This document shows, in pieces, positions 23,305 through 30,314 of a DNA stretch of 33,160 nt. A program made the position numbers and the translations under genes. The stretch comes from Mycobacterium sp. (GTDB lineage Bacteria > Actinomycetota > Actinomycetes > Mycobacteriales > Mycobacteriaceae): the NCBI RefSeq assembly GCF_019247635.1, contig NZ_JAFBAR010000123.1, positions 1-33,160 on the forward strand. The letters are read 5' to 3'. The notes below the pieces were generated by a model that was not told the origin of the DNA, did not search any database, and worked only from the letters and a program-made list of their open reading frames with translations. Numbering within the stretch: position 1 is the stretch's first letter; the number at the start of each line of letters is the position of its first letter.

Positions 23305-23368
23305 CCGACCCTGACCGCTGGTCCCGGGTGGTCCACACGCCGGCGCAAAGGCGAATAGACTCGTCCCC

Positions 23369-23467
23369 GTGGTGCTCTTCTTCGAGATCATGCTGGTCGT
23401 TGCGGTCTTGGTCATCTCGTGGTTCGCGCTGTACACGCTGTACCGCCTCATCACTGACGAGTCGTGA
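23369..23467 (+). CDS. 32-aa membrane micropeptide coupled to the nitrobindin-like gene
   Basis: A GTG-GTG start at 23369 follows a TAGACT -10 box (23356-23361) by 7 nt, so the mRNA is predicted leaderless. The peptide is essentially one hydrophobic helix (IMLVVAVLVISWFALYTLY, residues 7-25) with a short acidic end (ITDES). Its TGA overlaps the GTG of the next gene by 4 bp, implying coupled translation. It is too short for usual gene-finding and has no family I recognise. The helix composition, clean start and overlap argue that it is real rather than chance. Confidence 0.65.
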   Translation: MVLFFEIMLVVAVLVISWFALYTLYRLITDES

Positions 23468-24150
23468 GTTCCGGCGAAAGCCTTGACAAACCCGGCGGAC
23501 CCACCGGTCCCGCAGGCTCGGGAGACCGCGCCGTCGCTGGGCTGTCCAAGGCCGCCGAACGCGCGAAAGTTACCGCGGCGCGCAACATCCCGGCGTTCGA
23601 CGATTTGCCGCTGCCCGCCGACACCGCGAACCTGCGCCAGGGCGCCGACCTGAACAACGCCCTGTTGGCGCTGCTGCCGCTGGTCGGGGTATGGCGGGGC
23701 GAGGGCGAGGGCCGCGCCCCCGACGGCGACTACCGTTTCGGACAGCAAATCGTGGTCTCACACGACGGCGGCGACTACCTGAACTGGGAGGCCCGGTCGT
23801 GGCGGCTCGACGACGCGGGCGGCTACCGGGAACCCGGCCTGCGCGAGACCGGCTTCTGGCGATTTGTCACCGACCCCGACGACCCGACCGAGTCGCAGGC
23901 CATCGAGCTGTTGTTGGCGCACTCGGCCGGCTACGTCGAGTTGTTCTACGGACAGCCGCGGACCCAGTCGTCGTGGGAGCTGGTGACCGATGCGCTGGCC
24001 CGCAGTCGGTCCGGGGTGCTGGTCGGCGGCGCCAAACGGCTCTACGGGATCGTCGAGGGCGGCGACCTGGCCTACGTCGAGGAACGCGTCGATGCCGACG
24101 GTGGTTTGATCCCGCATCTCTCGGCGCGGTTGTCGCGATTCGTCGGATAA
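23464..24150 (+). CDS. Nitrobindin-like (FABP-fold) heme protein, Rv0813c homologue
   Basis: The protein is 228 aa with a GTG start inside the stop of the micropeptide. Residues 1-45 are a Gly/Pro/Ala-rich flexible region. From about 62 a ten-strand beta-barrel follows, with the family motif GVWRGEGEG (75-83) and DYRFGQQIVVSHDG after it. A C-terminal His in LIPHLSARLSRFVG is in the position of the heme-ligating His of nitrobindins. The family binds ferric heme and reacts with nitric oxide or peroxynitrite. The M. tuberculosis homologue Rv0813c has a solved fatty-acid-binding-protein-like fold. It is convergent with the pabC-like gene across a 336-bp gap. Confidence 0.88.
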   Translation: MSSGESLDKPGGPTGPAGSGDRAVAGLSKAAERAKVTAARNIPAFDDLPLPADTANLRQGADLNNALLALLPLVGVWRGEGEGRAPDGDYRFGQQIVVSHDGGDYLNWEARSWRLDDAGGYREPGLRETGFWRFVTDPDDPTESQAIELLLAHSAGYVELFYGQPRTQSSWELVTDALARSRSGVLVGGAKRLYGIVEGGDLAYVEERVDADGGLIPHLSARLSRFVG

Positions 24151-24260
24151 ACCCCGCCGTCGCGTTGTTCACCCGCTCGGCGCGTATTTTCCTGCACCGC
24201 AGCGGATGTGAGGGATCGACCCGCTGAGCCGCGCAGAGTCAGCCGCACGCAGACATGGAG

Positions 24261-24385
24261 CGGCCCCCGAGCAACGCTTCTGGTTGGACAGACCAGAAGC
24301 CCGGGGGCCGGGTGGCTACGGGGAATTCGCCAGCGCGCGTTGGTCGCCGACTCTTCCGAGCCATTGCAGCTAGCGCGTAGCCACC
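24261..24385 (-). ncRNA. Three-helix stem-loop array, candidate structured RNA or bidirectional terminator
   Basis: Three perfect helices stand side by side. GGTGGCTACG (24311-24320) pairs with CGTAGCCACC (24376-24385). CGGCCCCCG (24261-24269) pairs with CGGGGGCCG (24302-24310), and inside it GCTTCTGGT (24276-24284) pairs with ACCAGAAGC (24292-24300) over a 7-nt loop. The first helix abuts the second without a gap, as in a folded RNA. The strand is uncertain because helices are symmetric; minus is preferred because a strong ribosome-binding-like sequence and a short reading frame lie just upstream on that strand. Termination for the two convergent genes is the simpler alternative. Confidence 0.55.
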
Positions 24386-24460
24386 TCACATGTCCATGAA
24401 GCTATCAATTTCGCGGACCACCTCCTTCCTTGTGTACGGCCGACCGTACTCGAACCGCCG
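24386..24460 (-). other. Short protein-like frame ending at the stem-loop array
   Basis: On the minus strand a frame bounded by TAG (24461-24463) and TGA (24386-24388) reads as a plausible peptide ending RKEVVREIDSFMDM. It contains no ATG, GTG or TTG before the valine codon at 24419, so its start is unclear. AGGAAGGAGGTGG (about 24418-24430), nearly a full complement of the 16S 3' end, lies inside the frame and could serve the mini-frame ATG-GAC-ATG-TGA. A palindrome GTACGG-N4-CCGTAC (24434-24449) precedes it. I do not know a characterised gene of this kind. Confidence 0.35.
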
Positions 24461-24486
24461 CTAGCTGACAACAGATTTGATTCGGC

Positions 24487-25377
24487 TCAGCGGTCGCTGA
24501 TGATGGCCGCGTCGATCAGTTGGGCGAACTCCGCGGCTATCGGCGGCCGCGGCATAGGCCGGCCGTCCAGGGTGCGTACGCGGGCGGCCAGGGTCATGCT
24601 CGAGATCAGCCAAATGCCCTGGGCAGCAACGAGATCGGCGGGCCGCAGCGCCCGGTAGTCGCAGTCGTAGCCCTTGGCGCGAGCCACCTCGAAGAGCGCC
24701 TGTTGCGTGGTGCCCCGCAGGATCGGAAACCAGGGCGGCGGCGTCAGCAGGCACGAGTTGTCCCTGCCGCCTTCCGCACCGTCGGCAGCGATCACCACCG
24801 TCGACCGCGGGCCCTCCAGGATGTAGCCGTCCGAACTCACGAAGATCACGTCGCCGGCGCCTTGCCGGGCGGCATGGCGCAACGCGGCCATGTTCACCGC
24901 ATAGGACAGCGTTTTGGCGCCGGCCAGCAGCCAGGGCGTCGCGTCGCTACCCGTCGCGGGCAGCCCGCGGTCCAGCGTTATGGCCGCTACCCCCTCGCGT
25001 CGGAGCGCCGCGACCCGATCCGGGACAGGCGTGACCATGACGTAACCGGTTGGCGCCGAACCGTTTTCCCGGCCCCGGCTGTAGATCACACGCAGCGCAG
25101 CTTCATCGGCCGTGTGTGCGGCCCACTGCCGTGCCGCGACCTCGATCGCGTTGCGCCACGCGGACAGGTCCGGAGCGGGCAGGTCCATCAGCTTGGCCGA
25201 CTGGGTGAGCCGCTGCAGGTGCGACTCGACCAGGCAGGCCCTGCCGTCGCGGACCAGCAACGTCTCGAAGGCACCGTCACCGCGCACCGCGGCGAGGTCG
25301 TCGGCATGCAACAACGGTGTCCCCGGCGCGTGTATCTCACCATCAAGCGTGACGATCACGCCCCTTTGTCCCGCCAT
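24487..25377 (-). CDS. pabC: PLP-dependent aminotransferase class IV, 4-amino-4-deoxychorismate lyase-like (Rv0812 homologue)
   Basis: The protein is 296 aa with the fold-type IV features. RGDGAFETL is near the start, ESHLQRL (51-57) contacts the cofactor, Lys155 in LAGAKTLSYAVNM is the Schiff-base lysine, and ILEGPRSTV is the phosphate and substrate loop. PabC releases pyruvate from aminodeoxychorismate to give p-aminobenzoate for folate. Related D-amino-acid and branched-chain aminotransferases share these motifs; overall length and context match Rv0812, described as a lyase. It is divergent from the ygfZ-like folate-binding gene, itself folate-linked. Confidence 0.87.
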   Translation of the reverse strand: MAGQRGVIVTLDGEIHAPGTPLLHADDLAAVRGDGAFETLLVRDGRACLVESHLQRLTQSAKLMDLPAPDLSAWRNAIEVAARQWAAHTADEAALRVIYSRGRENGSAPTGYVMVTPVPDRVAALRREGVAAITLDRGLPATGSDATPWLLAGAKTLSYAVNMAALRHAARQGAGDVIFVSSDGYILEGPRSTVVIAADGAEGGRDNSCLLTPPPWFPILRGTTQQALFEVARAKGYDCDYRALRPADLVAAQGIWLISSMTLAARVRTLDGRPMPRPPIAAEFAQLIDAAIISDR

Positions 25378-25403
25378 GACCGAGGAGCCTAACTCCCTGT
25401 CCG

Positions 25404-25409
25404 TAGAGT
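25404..25409 (+). promoter_or_regulatory. Predicted -10 box of the ygfZ-like gene (leaderless)
   Basis: TAGAGT ends 6 nt before the GTG at 25416, placing the transcription start on the start codon. No Shine-Dalgarno sequence is present. Confidence 0.5.
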
Positions 25410-25415
25410 TGGTGT

Positions 25416-26513
25416 GTGACTGCAGTAGCCGCGCCCGACCCCGGTCCCGACGCCGGCGTGACCTGGCATTTCGGTGATCCGCTCGGAGAGCAGCGCGCGG
25501 CGGAAACCGATGCCGTGCTGGTGGACCGATCGCATCGCGCCGTCCTGACCCTGACCGGCCCCGACCGGCAAACCTGGCTGCACAACATCTCCACCCAGCA
25601 CGTCAGCGACCTTCCCGAAGGCGCCAGCACCCAGAACCTCAGCCTCGACGGGCAGGGCCGCGTCGAGGATCACTGGATCCAGACGGAACTGGGCGGCACC
25701 AGCCATCTCGACACCGAGCCCTGGCGGGGCGAGCCGCTGCTGGCGTACCTGAGCAAGATGGTGTTCTGGTCCGATGTCAAGGCGAGTGCCGCCAACACGG
25801 CGGTGCTCTCGCTGCTGGGCCCGCGGCTGGCTGACCCGCCCGTGCTGGACGTGCTGGGTTTGGATGCGTTGCCCGCCGAATGGACGGCAGTGTCGTTGGC
25901 AGGCGGTGGATTCGCGCGGCGGATGCCCGGCGCTCCCGGTGGCCAAATCGAACTGGACCTGTTGGTCGGGCGCGACGAGTCCGCCGACTGGTGGCGCCGC
26001 CTGACCGAAGCGGGGGTTCGCCCGGCGGGCGTATGGGCCTACGAGGCGCACCGGGTGGCTGCGTTGCGCCCGCGGCTCGGCGTGGACACCGACGACCGCA
26101 CCATCCCGCACGAAGTGGGCTGGATCGGTGGTCCCGGTCAAGGCGCAGTACACCTGGACAAGGGCTGCTACCGCGGGCAGGAGACCGTCGCGCGGGTGCA
26201 CAACCTGGGCAGGCCGCCCAGGATGCTGGTGTTGTTGCACCTCGACGGCTCGGTGGACCGGCCGTCGACCGGCGACCCGGTGCTGGCCGGAGGTCGCGCC
26301 GTGGGCCGCCTCGGAACCGTCGTCGAGCACGTTGATTTGGGGCCGGTGGCGCTGGCGCTGCTCAAACGCGGACTGCCCGGCGACACGGAACTGGCAACCG
26401 GCCGAGACGCGGAGGTCGCCGCGGTCATCGACGCCGACTCCCTGCCTTCCGCCGAAGAAGTGGGTGCCGGACGGCTGGCGGTGGACCGGTTGCGCGGCGG
26501 CACAAGACAATGA
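25416..26513 (+). CDS. ygfZ: YgfZ/GcvT-like folate-binding protein (Rv0811c homologue)
   Basis: The protein is 365 aa with a GTG start that appears leaderless. The N-terminal GcvT-like folate-binding domain includes VLVDRSHRAVLTLTGPDRQTWLHN. The family signature K-G-C-Y-x-G-Q-E is intact as DKGCYRGQE with Cys251, followed by a C-terminal beta domain. YgfZ-type proteins use tetrahydrofolate and the signature Cys in repair or assembly of iron-sulfur clusters in certain enzymes. In the cytoplasm it may support di-iron or Fe-S enzymes; the exact client is unknown. It is divergent from the pabC-like gene. Confidence 0.9.
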   Translation: MTAVAAPDPGPDAGVTWHFGDPLGEQRAAETDAVLVDRSHRAVLTLTGPDRQTWLHNISTQHVSDLPEGASTQNLSLDGQGRVEDHWIQTELGGTSHLDTEPWRGEPLLAYLSKMVFWSDVKASAANTAVLSLLGPRLADPPVLDVLGLDALPAEWTAVSLAGGGFARRMPGAPGGQIELDLLVGRDESADWWRRLTEAGVRPAGVWAYEAHRVAALRPRLGVDTDDRTIPHEVGWIGGPGQGAVHLDKGCYRGQETVARVHNLGRPPRMLVLLHLDGSVDRPSTGDPVLAGGRAVGRLGTVVEHVDLGPVALALLKRGLPGDTELATGRDAEVAAVIDADSLPSAEEVGAGRLAVDRLRGGTRQ

Positions 26514-26585
26514 ACGACGACATCCGGGAACGATTACACCCGGCGAGGCGGACAGGGGTCTCCGACGCTTAACGGCAAGGCACGG

Positions 26586-26672
26586 TAAACTGTCGCCAGG
26601 ACAATAACGACACCAAGAGATCGGAGCCGCCTACTCGTAGGCCGCTCCGTTATTGCGCGAGGGGGTTCCCCC
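26586..26672 (+). promoter_or_regulatory. Promoter and hairpin leader of the DUF3073 gene
   Basis: TAAACT (26586-26591) is a likely -10 box, giving a leader of about 75 nt. The leader contains a long hairpin at 26622-26649: two 13-nt arms around a TC centre pair at 12 of 13 positions. Just before the ATG, GGGGG and CCCCC (26660-26671) could pair and partly hide the ribosome-binding G-tract. This suggests control at the RNA level, which is inference. Confidence 0.5.
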
Positions 26673-26867
26673 ATGGGCCGCGGCCGGGCTAAGGCAAAGC
26701 AGACCAAGGTTGCTCGAGAACTTAAGTACAGCTCCCCGCAGACCGACTTCCAGCGGCTCCAACGCGAGCTGTCCGGAACGGGTGCCGACGAATCCAGCGA
26801 GCTGGACGGCTTCAACGATGAAGGCGCCAGCGAGTCGTGGGACGACGAGGACAGCTGGCGCCACTAG
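26673..26867 (+). CDS. DUF3073 small acidic protein (Rv0810c homologue)
   Basis: The protein is 64 aa. The basic N-terminus MGRGRAKAKQTKVARELKY is the hallmark of DUF3073, a family confined to actinobacteria. It is followed by a predicted helix (DFQRLQRELSG) and a strongly acidic, probably disordered tail (SSELDGF to DDEDSWRH). The charge split suggests contact with nucleic acid or ribosomes, but no function is known. It has its own promoter and structured leader and is convergent with purM. Confidence 0.9.
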   Translation: MGRGRAKAKQTKVARELKYSSPQTDFQRLQRELSGTGADESSELDGFNDEGASESWDDEDSWRH

Positions 26868-26912
26868 AACTTCCCATTCCCATGCGGTAGGCGAATAGCG
26901 CCGCCCGGATTT

Positions 26913-28016
26913 TTAAAACCTCGGGTGCTGTCCGACCAGTTTGGCCCGAGGTCCTTCTTTCCCGCCTTTGCAGACAGTCCCCAAGACCCAGCAGTCCAGG
27001 TGCCGGGCGGTCAAGATCGCCAATGCCCGGTCGGTGTCCGCAGGGGCCACGACGGCAATCATGCCAACGCCCATGTTGAACGTCTTTTCCATCTCCGGCC
27101 GCTCGACACGGCCACGCTGCGCGATCATGGCGAACACCGGGGCCGGCGTCCATGTGCCGCGGTCCACCTCGGCGACGAGCCCGTGCGGGATGACGCGTTG
27201 CAGGTTGCCCGCCAGACCCCCACCGGTGACGTGACAGAACGTACGGACGTGGGTTTCGGCGGCCAGCGCCAGGCAGTCCTTGGCGTAGATGCGGGTGGGC
27301 TCCAACAACTCCTCGCCCAGGGTGCGGCCGAACTCCTCCACGTACCCGGCCAGGTTCATGCGGTCGATCTCCAGTAGGACCGAGCGGGCCAGCGAATAGC
27401 CGTTGGAGTGCAGACCGGACGATCCCATCGCGATGATGACGTCACCGGGTTTGACGCGGTCGGGCCCCAGCACGTTGTCGGCCTCGACCACGCCGACCCC
27501 GGTGGCCGAGATGTCGTAGTGATCCGGCGCCATCAGCCCGGGGTGTTCGGCGATCTCGCCGCCCAGAAGTGCGCACCCCGCCCGCACGCATCCCTCCGCG
27601 ACACCGCCGACGATCGCGCTCACGCGTTCGGGCACTGTGCGGCCAACAGCGATGTAGTCCTGCAGAAAAAGCGGTTCGGCGCCGCAGACCACCAGGTCGT
27701 CGACCACCATCGCGACCAGGTCGAGGCCGACGGTGTCGTGCTTGTCCATCGCCTGGGCCACAGCCAGCTTGGTGCCGACACCATCGGTCGAGGACGCCAG
27801 CACCGGTTCGCGATAGTCGCCGCGCAGTGCGAATAATCCGGCGAAACCACCCAGACCCCCCCGCACCTCGGGTCTGGTGGCCTTGGTGGCCAGCGGCTTA
27901 ATCAACTCGACGGCTTCGTCGCCGGCTTGGATGTCCACCCCCGCCGATGCGTAGGTGAGGCCCTGGCCGCCCGGGCCTCGTCCGGAGCTGAATAGGCTTT
28001 CTGGGGGATCCGTCAT
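26913..28016 (-). CDS. purM: Phosphoribosylformylglycinamidine cyclo-ligase PurM
   Basis: The protein is 367 aa from the ATG at 28016; the frame remains open far upstream but similarity starts here (LTYASAGVDIQAGDEAVELI). Hallmarks are LASSTDGVGTKLAVA (ATP/FGAM site), MVVDDLVVCGAEPLFLQDYIA, LLGGEIAEHPGLM, GSSGLHSNGYSLAR and HVTGGGLAGNLQRVIP. PurM closes the imidazole ring to give AIR, step 5 of purine synthesis. It follows purF by 65 bp in the same direction, so the two are probably one transcript. The end is convergent with the DUF3073 gene. Confidence 0.97.
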   Translation of the reverse strand: MTDPPESLFSSGRGPGGQGLTYASAGVDIQAGDEAVELIKPLATKATRPEVRGGLGGFAGLFALRGDYREPVLASSTDGVGTKLAVAQAMDKHDTVGLDLVAMVVDDLVVCGAEPLFLQDYIAVGRTVPERVSAIVGGVAEGCVRAGCALLGGEIAEHPGLMAPDHYDISATGVGVVEADNVLGPDRVKPGDVIIAMGSSGLHSNGYSLARSVLLEIDRMNLAGYVEEFGRTLGEELLEPTRIYAKDCLALAAETHVRTFCHVTGGGLAGNLQRVIPHGLVAEVDRGTWTPAPVFAMIAQRGRVERPEMEKTFNMGVGMIAVVAPADTDRALAILTARHLDCWVLGTVCKGGKEGPRAKLVGQHPRF

Positions 28017-28081
28017 CGCGATAAAGGGTACCGGGCGACGTTCAGCGCCGGTATGAGTTGCGCAAGCTCGATCGGCGTTCT

Positions 28082-29620
28082 TCAGCGCCCGACGGGGACG
28101 TCGCCGGCGACCTGGGTTGTAGCGGGGTCGTCCAATCCGGCTTCGCGCGCCGTGTTGGCCAGCATGTGCTCGATGACGTTCTTGCCCAGCGCGGTCTCGC
28201 TCGGCAATTCGATCGGGTATTTGCCGTCGAAACAGGCAGTGCACAACCGCGACGTCGGTTGCTCGGTGGCGGCGATCAGGCCGCGCAGCGAGATATAGCC
28301 CAGTGTGTCGGCGTTGATCGCATGGCGGACCGCTTCGAGTATCTCGCCCTTGCCTTCCACGGCGTTGGCGATCAACTCGGCCGGCGACGGGAAGTCGATG
28401 CCGTAGAAGCACGGCCACTTGACCGGCGGCGAGGCGATCCGCACGTGCACCTCCACCGCGCCGGCCTCGCGCAGCATGCGGACCAGGGCGCGCTGGGTGT
28501 TTCCGCGCACGATCGAGTCGTCGACGACGATGAGCCGCTTGCCGCGGATCACCTCTCTGAGCGGGTTCAGCTTCAGCCGGATACCGAGCTGGCGGATGGT
28601 CTGCGACGGCTGGATGAAGGTACGGCCCACATAGGCGTTCTTCATCAGGCCCTGCCCGTAGGGGATGCCGGACTCCTGCGCGTATCCCACGGCGGCGGGG
28701 GTGCCCGATTCCGGTACGCCGATCACCAGATCGGCGTCGACGGGGCATTCGCGGGCCAACCGACGCCCGATCTCCAGCCGGGCGCCGTGCACCGACCGGC
28801 CGGCCAGCGTGCTGTCGGGCCGCGCCAGGTAGACGTACTCGAAGACGCAGCCCTTGGGGGTGGGGTTGGCGAAGCGGGTCGAGCGCACGCCGTCGGCGTC
28901 GATCGCCAGCAGTTCGCCTGGTTCGATGTCGCGGACGAAGGACGCGCCGACGATGTCGAGTGCGGCGGTTTCGGAGGCCACCACCCAGCCGCGATCCAAC
29001 CGGCCGAGCGACAACGGCCGAACCCCATGCGGGTCACGGCACGCATAGAGCGTGTTTTCGTCCATGAAGGTCAGACAGAACGCCCCGCGCACGGTCGGCA
29101 GCAGTTCCAGCGCAGCCTGTTCCAGGGTGGAATCGGCCGCGCCGTGGGCCAGCAACGCGCCCAGGATGTCGGAGTCGGTCGTGGCCGGTGCCGGTGCGCG
29201 CTTGGCCATCAGTCCGGCGTCGCGCGCCCGGGCGGCCAGCTCGGTGGTGTTGACCAGGTTTCCGTTGTGCCCCAAGGCAACCCCGGTGCCCGCCGCGGTG
29301 TTACGGAACACCGGCTGGGCGTTTTCCCACGTTGTATCGCCGGTGGTGGAGTAGCGGCAGTGGCCGATGGCGACATGGCCCTCCATCGCGGCCAGGGTCT
29401 GCTCGTCGAAGACCTGACTGACCAGACCCAGGTCCTTGAAGACCAGCACCTGCGATCCATCGGCGACGGCGATGCCCGCAGCTTCCTGACCGCGATGCTG
29501 CAATGCGTACAAGCCGTAATAAGTGAGTTTGGCGACTTCTTCGCCCGGGGCCCAGACCCCGAATACACCACACTCTTCACGGGGGGAATTGAAGTCTTGC
29601 TCGGGCTGCTGGACGGTCAC
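28082..29620 (-). CDS. purF: Amidophosphoribosyltransferase PurF
   Basis: About 512 aa from the GTG at 29620. The frame is open to a TTG at 29716, and the true start could lie in that extension, as M. tuberculosis PurF begins slightly further upstream. A propeptide of about 16 residues precedes the catalytic N-terminal Cys in REECGVFGVW. The glutaminase domain shows YALQHRGQEAAGI, HCRYSTTGDTTWENAQP and GHNGNLVN. The C-terminal phosphoribosyltransferase carries the PRPP motif IVVDDSIVRGNT. Cysteines in WPCFYGIDFPS and LCTACFDGKYP fit the [4Fe-4S] class. It makes phosphoribosylamine, the first step of purine synthesis. Confidence 0.96.
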   Translation of the reverse strand: MTVQQPEQDFNSPREECGVFGVWAPGEEVAKLTYYGLYALQHRGQEAAGIAVADGSQVLVFKDLGLVSQVFDEQTLAAMEGHVAIGHCRYSTTGDTTWENAQPVFRNTAAGTGVALGHNGNLVNTTELAARARDAGLMAKRAPAPATTDSDILGALLAHGAADSTLEQAALELLPTVRGAFCLTFMDENTLYACRDPHGVRPLSLGRLDRGWVVASETAALDIVGASFVRDIEPGELLAIDADGVRSTRFANPTPKGCVFEYVYLARPDSTLAGRSVHGARLEIGRRLARECPVDADLVIGVPESGTPAAVGYAQESGIPYGQGLMKNAYVGRTFIQPSQTIRQLGIRLKLNPLREVIRGKRLIVVDDSIVRGNTQRALVRMLREAGAVEVHVRIASPPVKWPCFYGIDFPSPAELIANAVEGKGEILEAVRHAINADTLGYISLRGLIAATEQPTSRLCTACFDGKYPIELPSETALGKNVIEHMLANTAREAGLDDPATTQVAGDVPVGR

Positions 29621-29725
29621 GATCAGGTGGCTCCCTGGGGAACGGTTAGTGACGTACCGGAGTCTACGGGCACGACGGCCCCACCGCCGAATCAAGCGCG
29701 CGTGTTGGGCGCGCAAAATGCCGCG

Positions 29726-29763
29726 AATATACCCCTAAATACCCTAAACCTGCAGTTCAGGGT
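29726..29763 (-). promoter_or_regulatory. purF promoter region with inverted repeat
   Basis: On the minus strand TATATT (29726-29731) is a good -10 box. Upstream of it lie a direct repeat TTTAGGG-TA-TTTAGGG (29734-29749) and an inverted repeat of 9-nt arms with one mismatch (29741-29749 and 29755-29763). The symmetry suggests a regulator-binding site for purine control; the protein is unknown. Confidence 0.45.
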
Positions 29764-29768
29764 TATCT

Positions 29769-30158
29769 TCAGCGCGCATCCAGCAGGGGCAGCCAGTGCT
29801 CAATTTCACTTGCACGAGAGCCCGAAAGGCTCAGTGCGCCGCTGGCGTTGGCCGCGGCCAGCGACAGCAACCCGGTGGCCAGCTGGAGCCACGTCCGAGG
29901 GTCGGTCTCCACGACGTTGGGCGGCGTGCCGCGGGTGTGTCGCGGCCCGGCAATGCACTGCACGGCGACAAACGGCGGAACGCGGACCTCGACGCTGGCT
30001 CCGGGTGCCAGCGCCGCGAGTGTGCGCGCCGTGAGCCGCACCGCCGTCGCCAGAGCGTTCCGGTCGGGCCGAGGACCCGATTCGTCGCGCAACCAGTCCG
30101 CGACGGCGAGCACGGCCTCGCGTGTCTTGACCGGATCGGCTCTGTCGCGGGCGGCCAT
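29769..30158 (-). CDS. Sterol-carrier-family (SCP2-like) protein, Rv0807 homologue
   Basis: The protein is 129 aa with the features of the small actinobacterial SCP-like group: ALATAVRLTARTLAALAPGASVEVRVPPFVAVQC, RGTPPNVVETDPRTWLQLATG and a final LSGSRASEIEHWLPLL. The DPRTWLQLATG segment corresponds to the strand-helix before the lipid-binding tunnel in SCP2 domains. Ligand and role are unknown; the conserved position beside purF is shared with M. tuberculosis. There is no clear Shine-Dalgarno sequence before the ATG. Confidence 0.8.
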   Translation of the reverse strand: MAARDRADPVKTREAVLAVADWLRDESGPRPDRNALATAVRLTARTLAALAPGASVEVRVPPFVAVQCIAGPRHTRGTPPNVVETDPRTWLQLATGLLSLAAANASGALSLSGSRASEIEHWLPLLDAR

Positions 30159-30314
30159 AGCTCAGGGTCTCAAAATCATGGATCCGCGTGAGCAGCTGGT
30201 GACGCCGATGCTCTTGGTGCTGGGCCAATGTGGCCGCCGCGACGACGGCGACCACGTTCCTCGGCCACAAGTACGTGTCGCTTAAGTCGCGGAAGTCCAA
30301 CGCCCGTAAGCGAA
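30159..30314. other. Short gap where M. tuberculosis carries extra genes
   Basis: No intact gene is visible between the Rv0807 homologue and purL. One minus-strand frame gives a protein-like fragment (ALDFRDLSDTYLWPRNVVAVV) with no start or end, possibly a relic. M. tuberculosis has Rv0804, Rv0805 and cpsY at this point. Confidence 0.4.

Larger units (their letters stand above)
24151..24486. other. Convergent gap rich in RNA structure
   Basis: No full-length gene lies between the two convergent genes. The stretch is packed with perfect inverted repeats (24261-24310, 24311-24385 and 24434-24449) and, on the minus strand, an exceptionally strong Shine-Dalgarno-like sequence at 24419-24430. These are listed separately. 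Confidence 0.7.

Noticed and set aside
28017..28748. N-terminal extension of PurM in the same open frame
   Set aside because: The extension overlaps purF antisense-like sequence, is arginine-rich and lies outside the PurM family; the ATG at 28016 starts the conserved part.
28058..30034. Long plus-strand frame (658 codons) over purF
   Set aside because: It is an antisense shadow of GC-rich purF codons with no motif or start signal.
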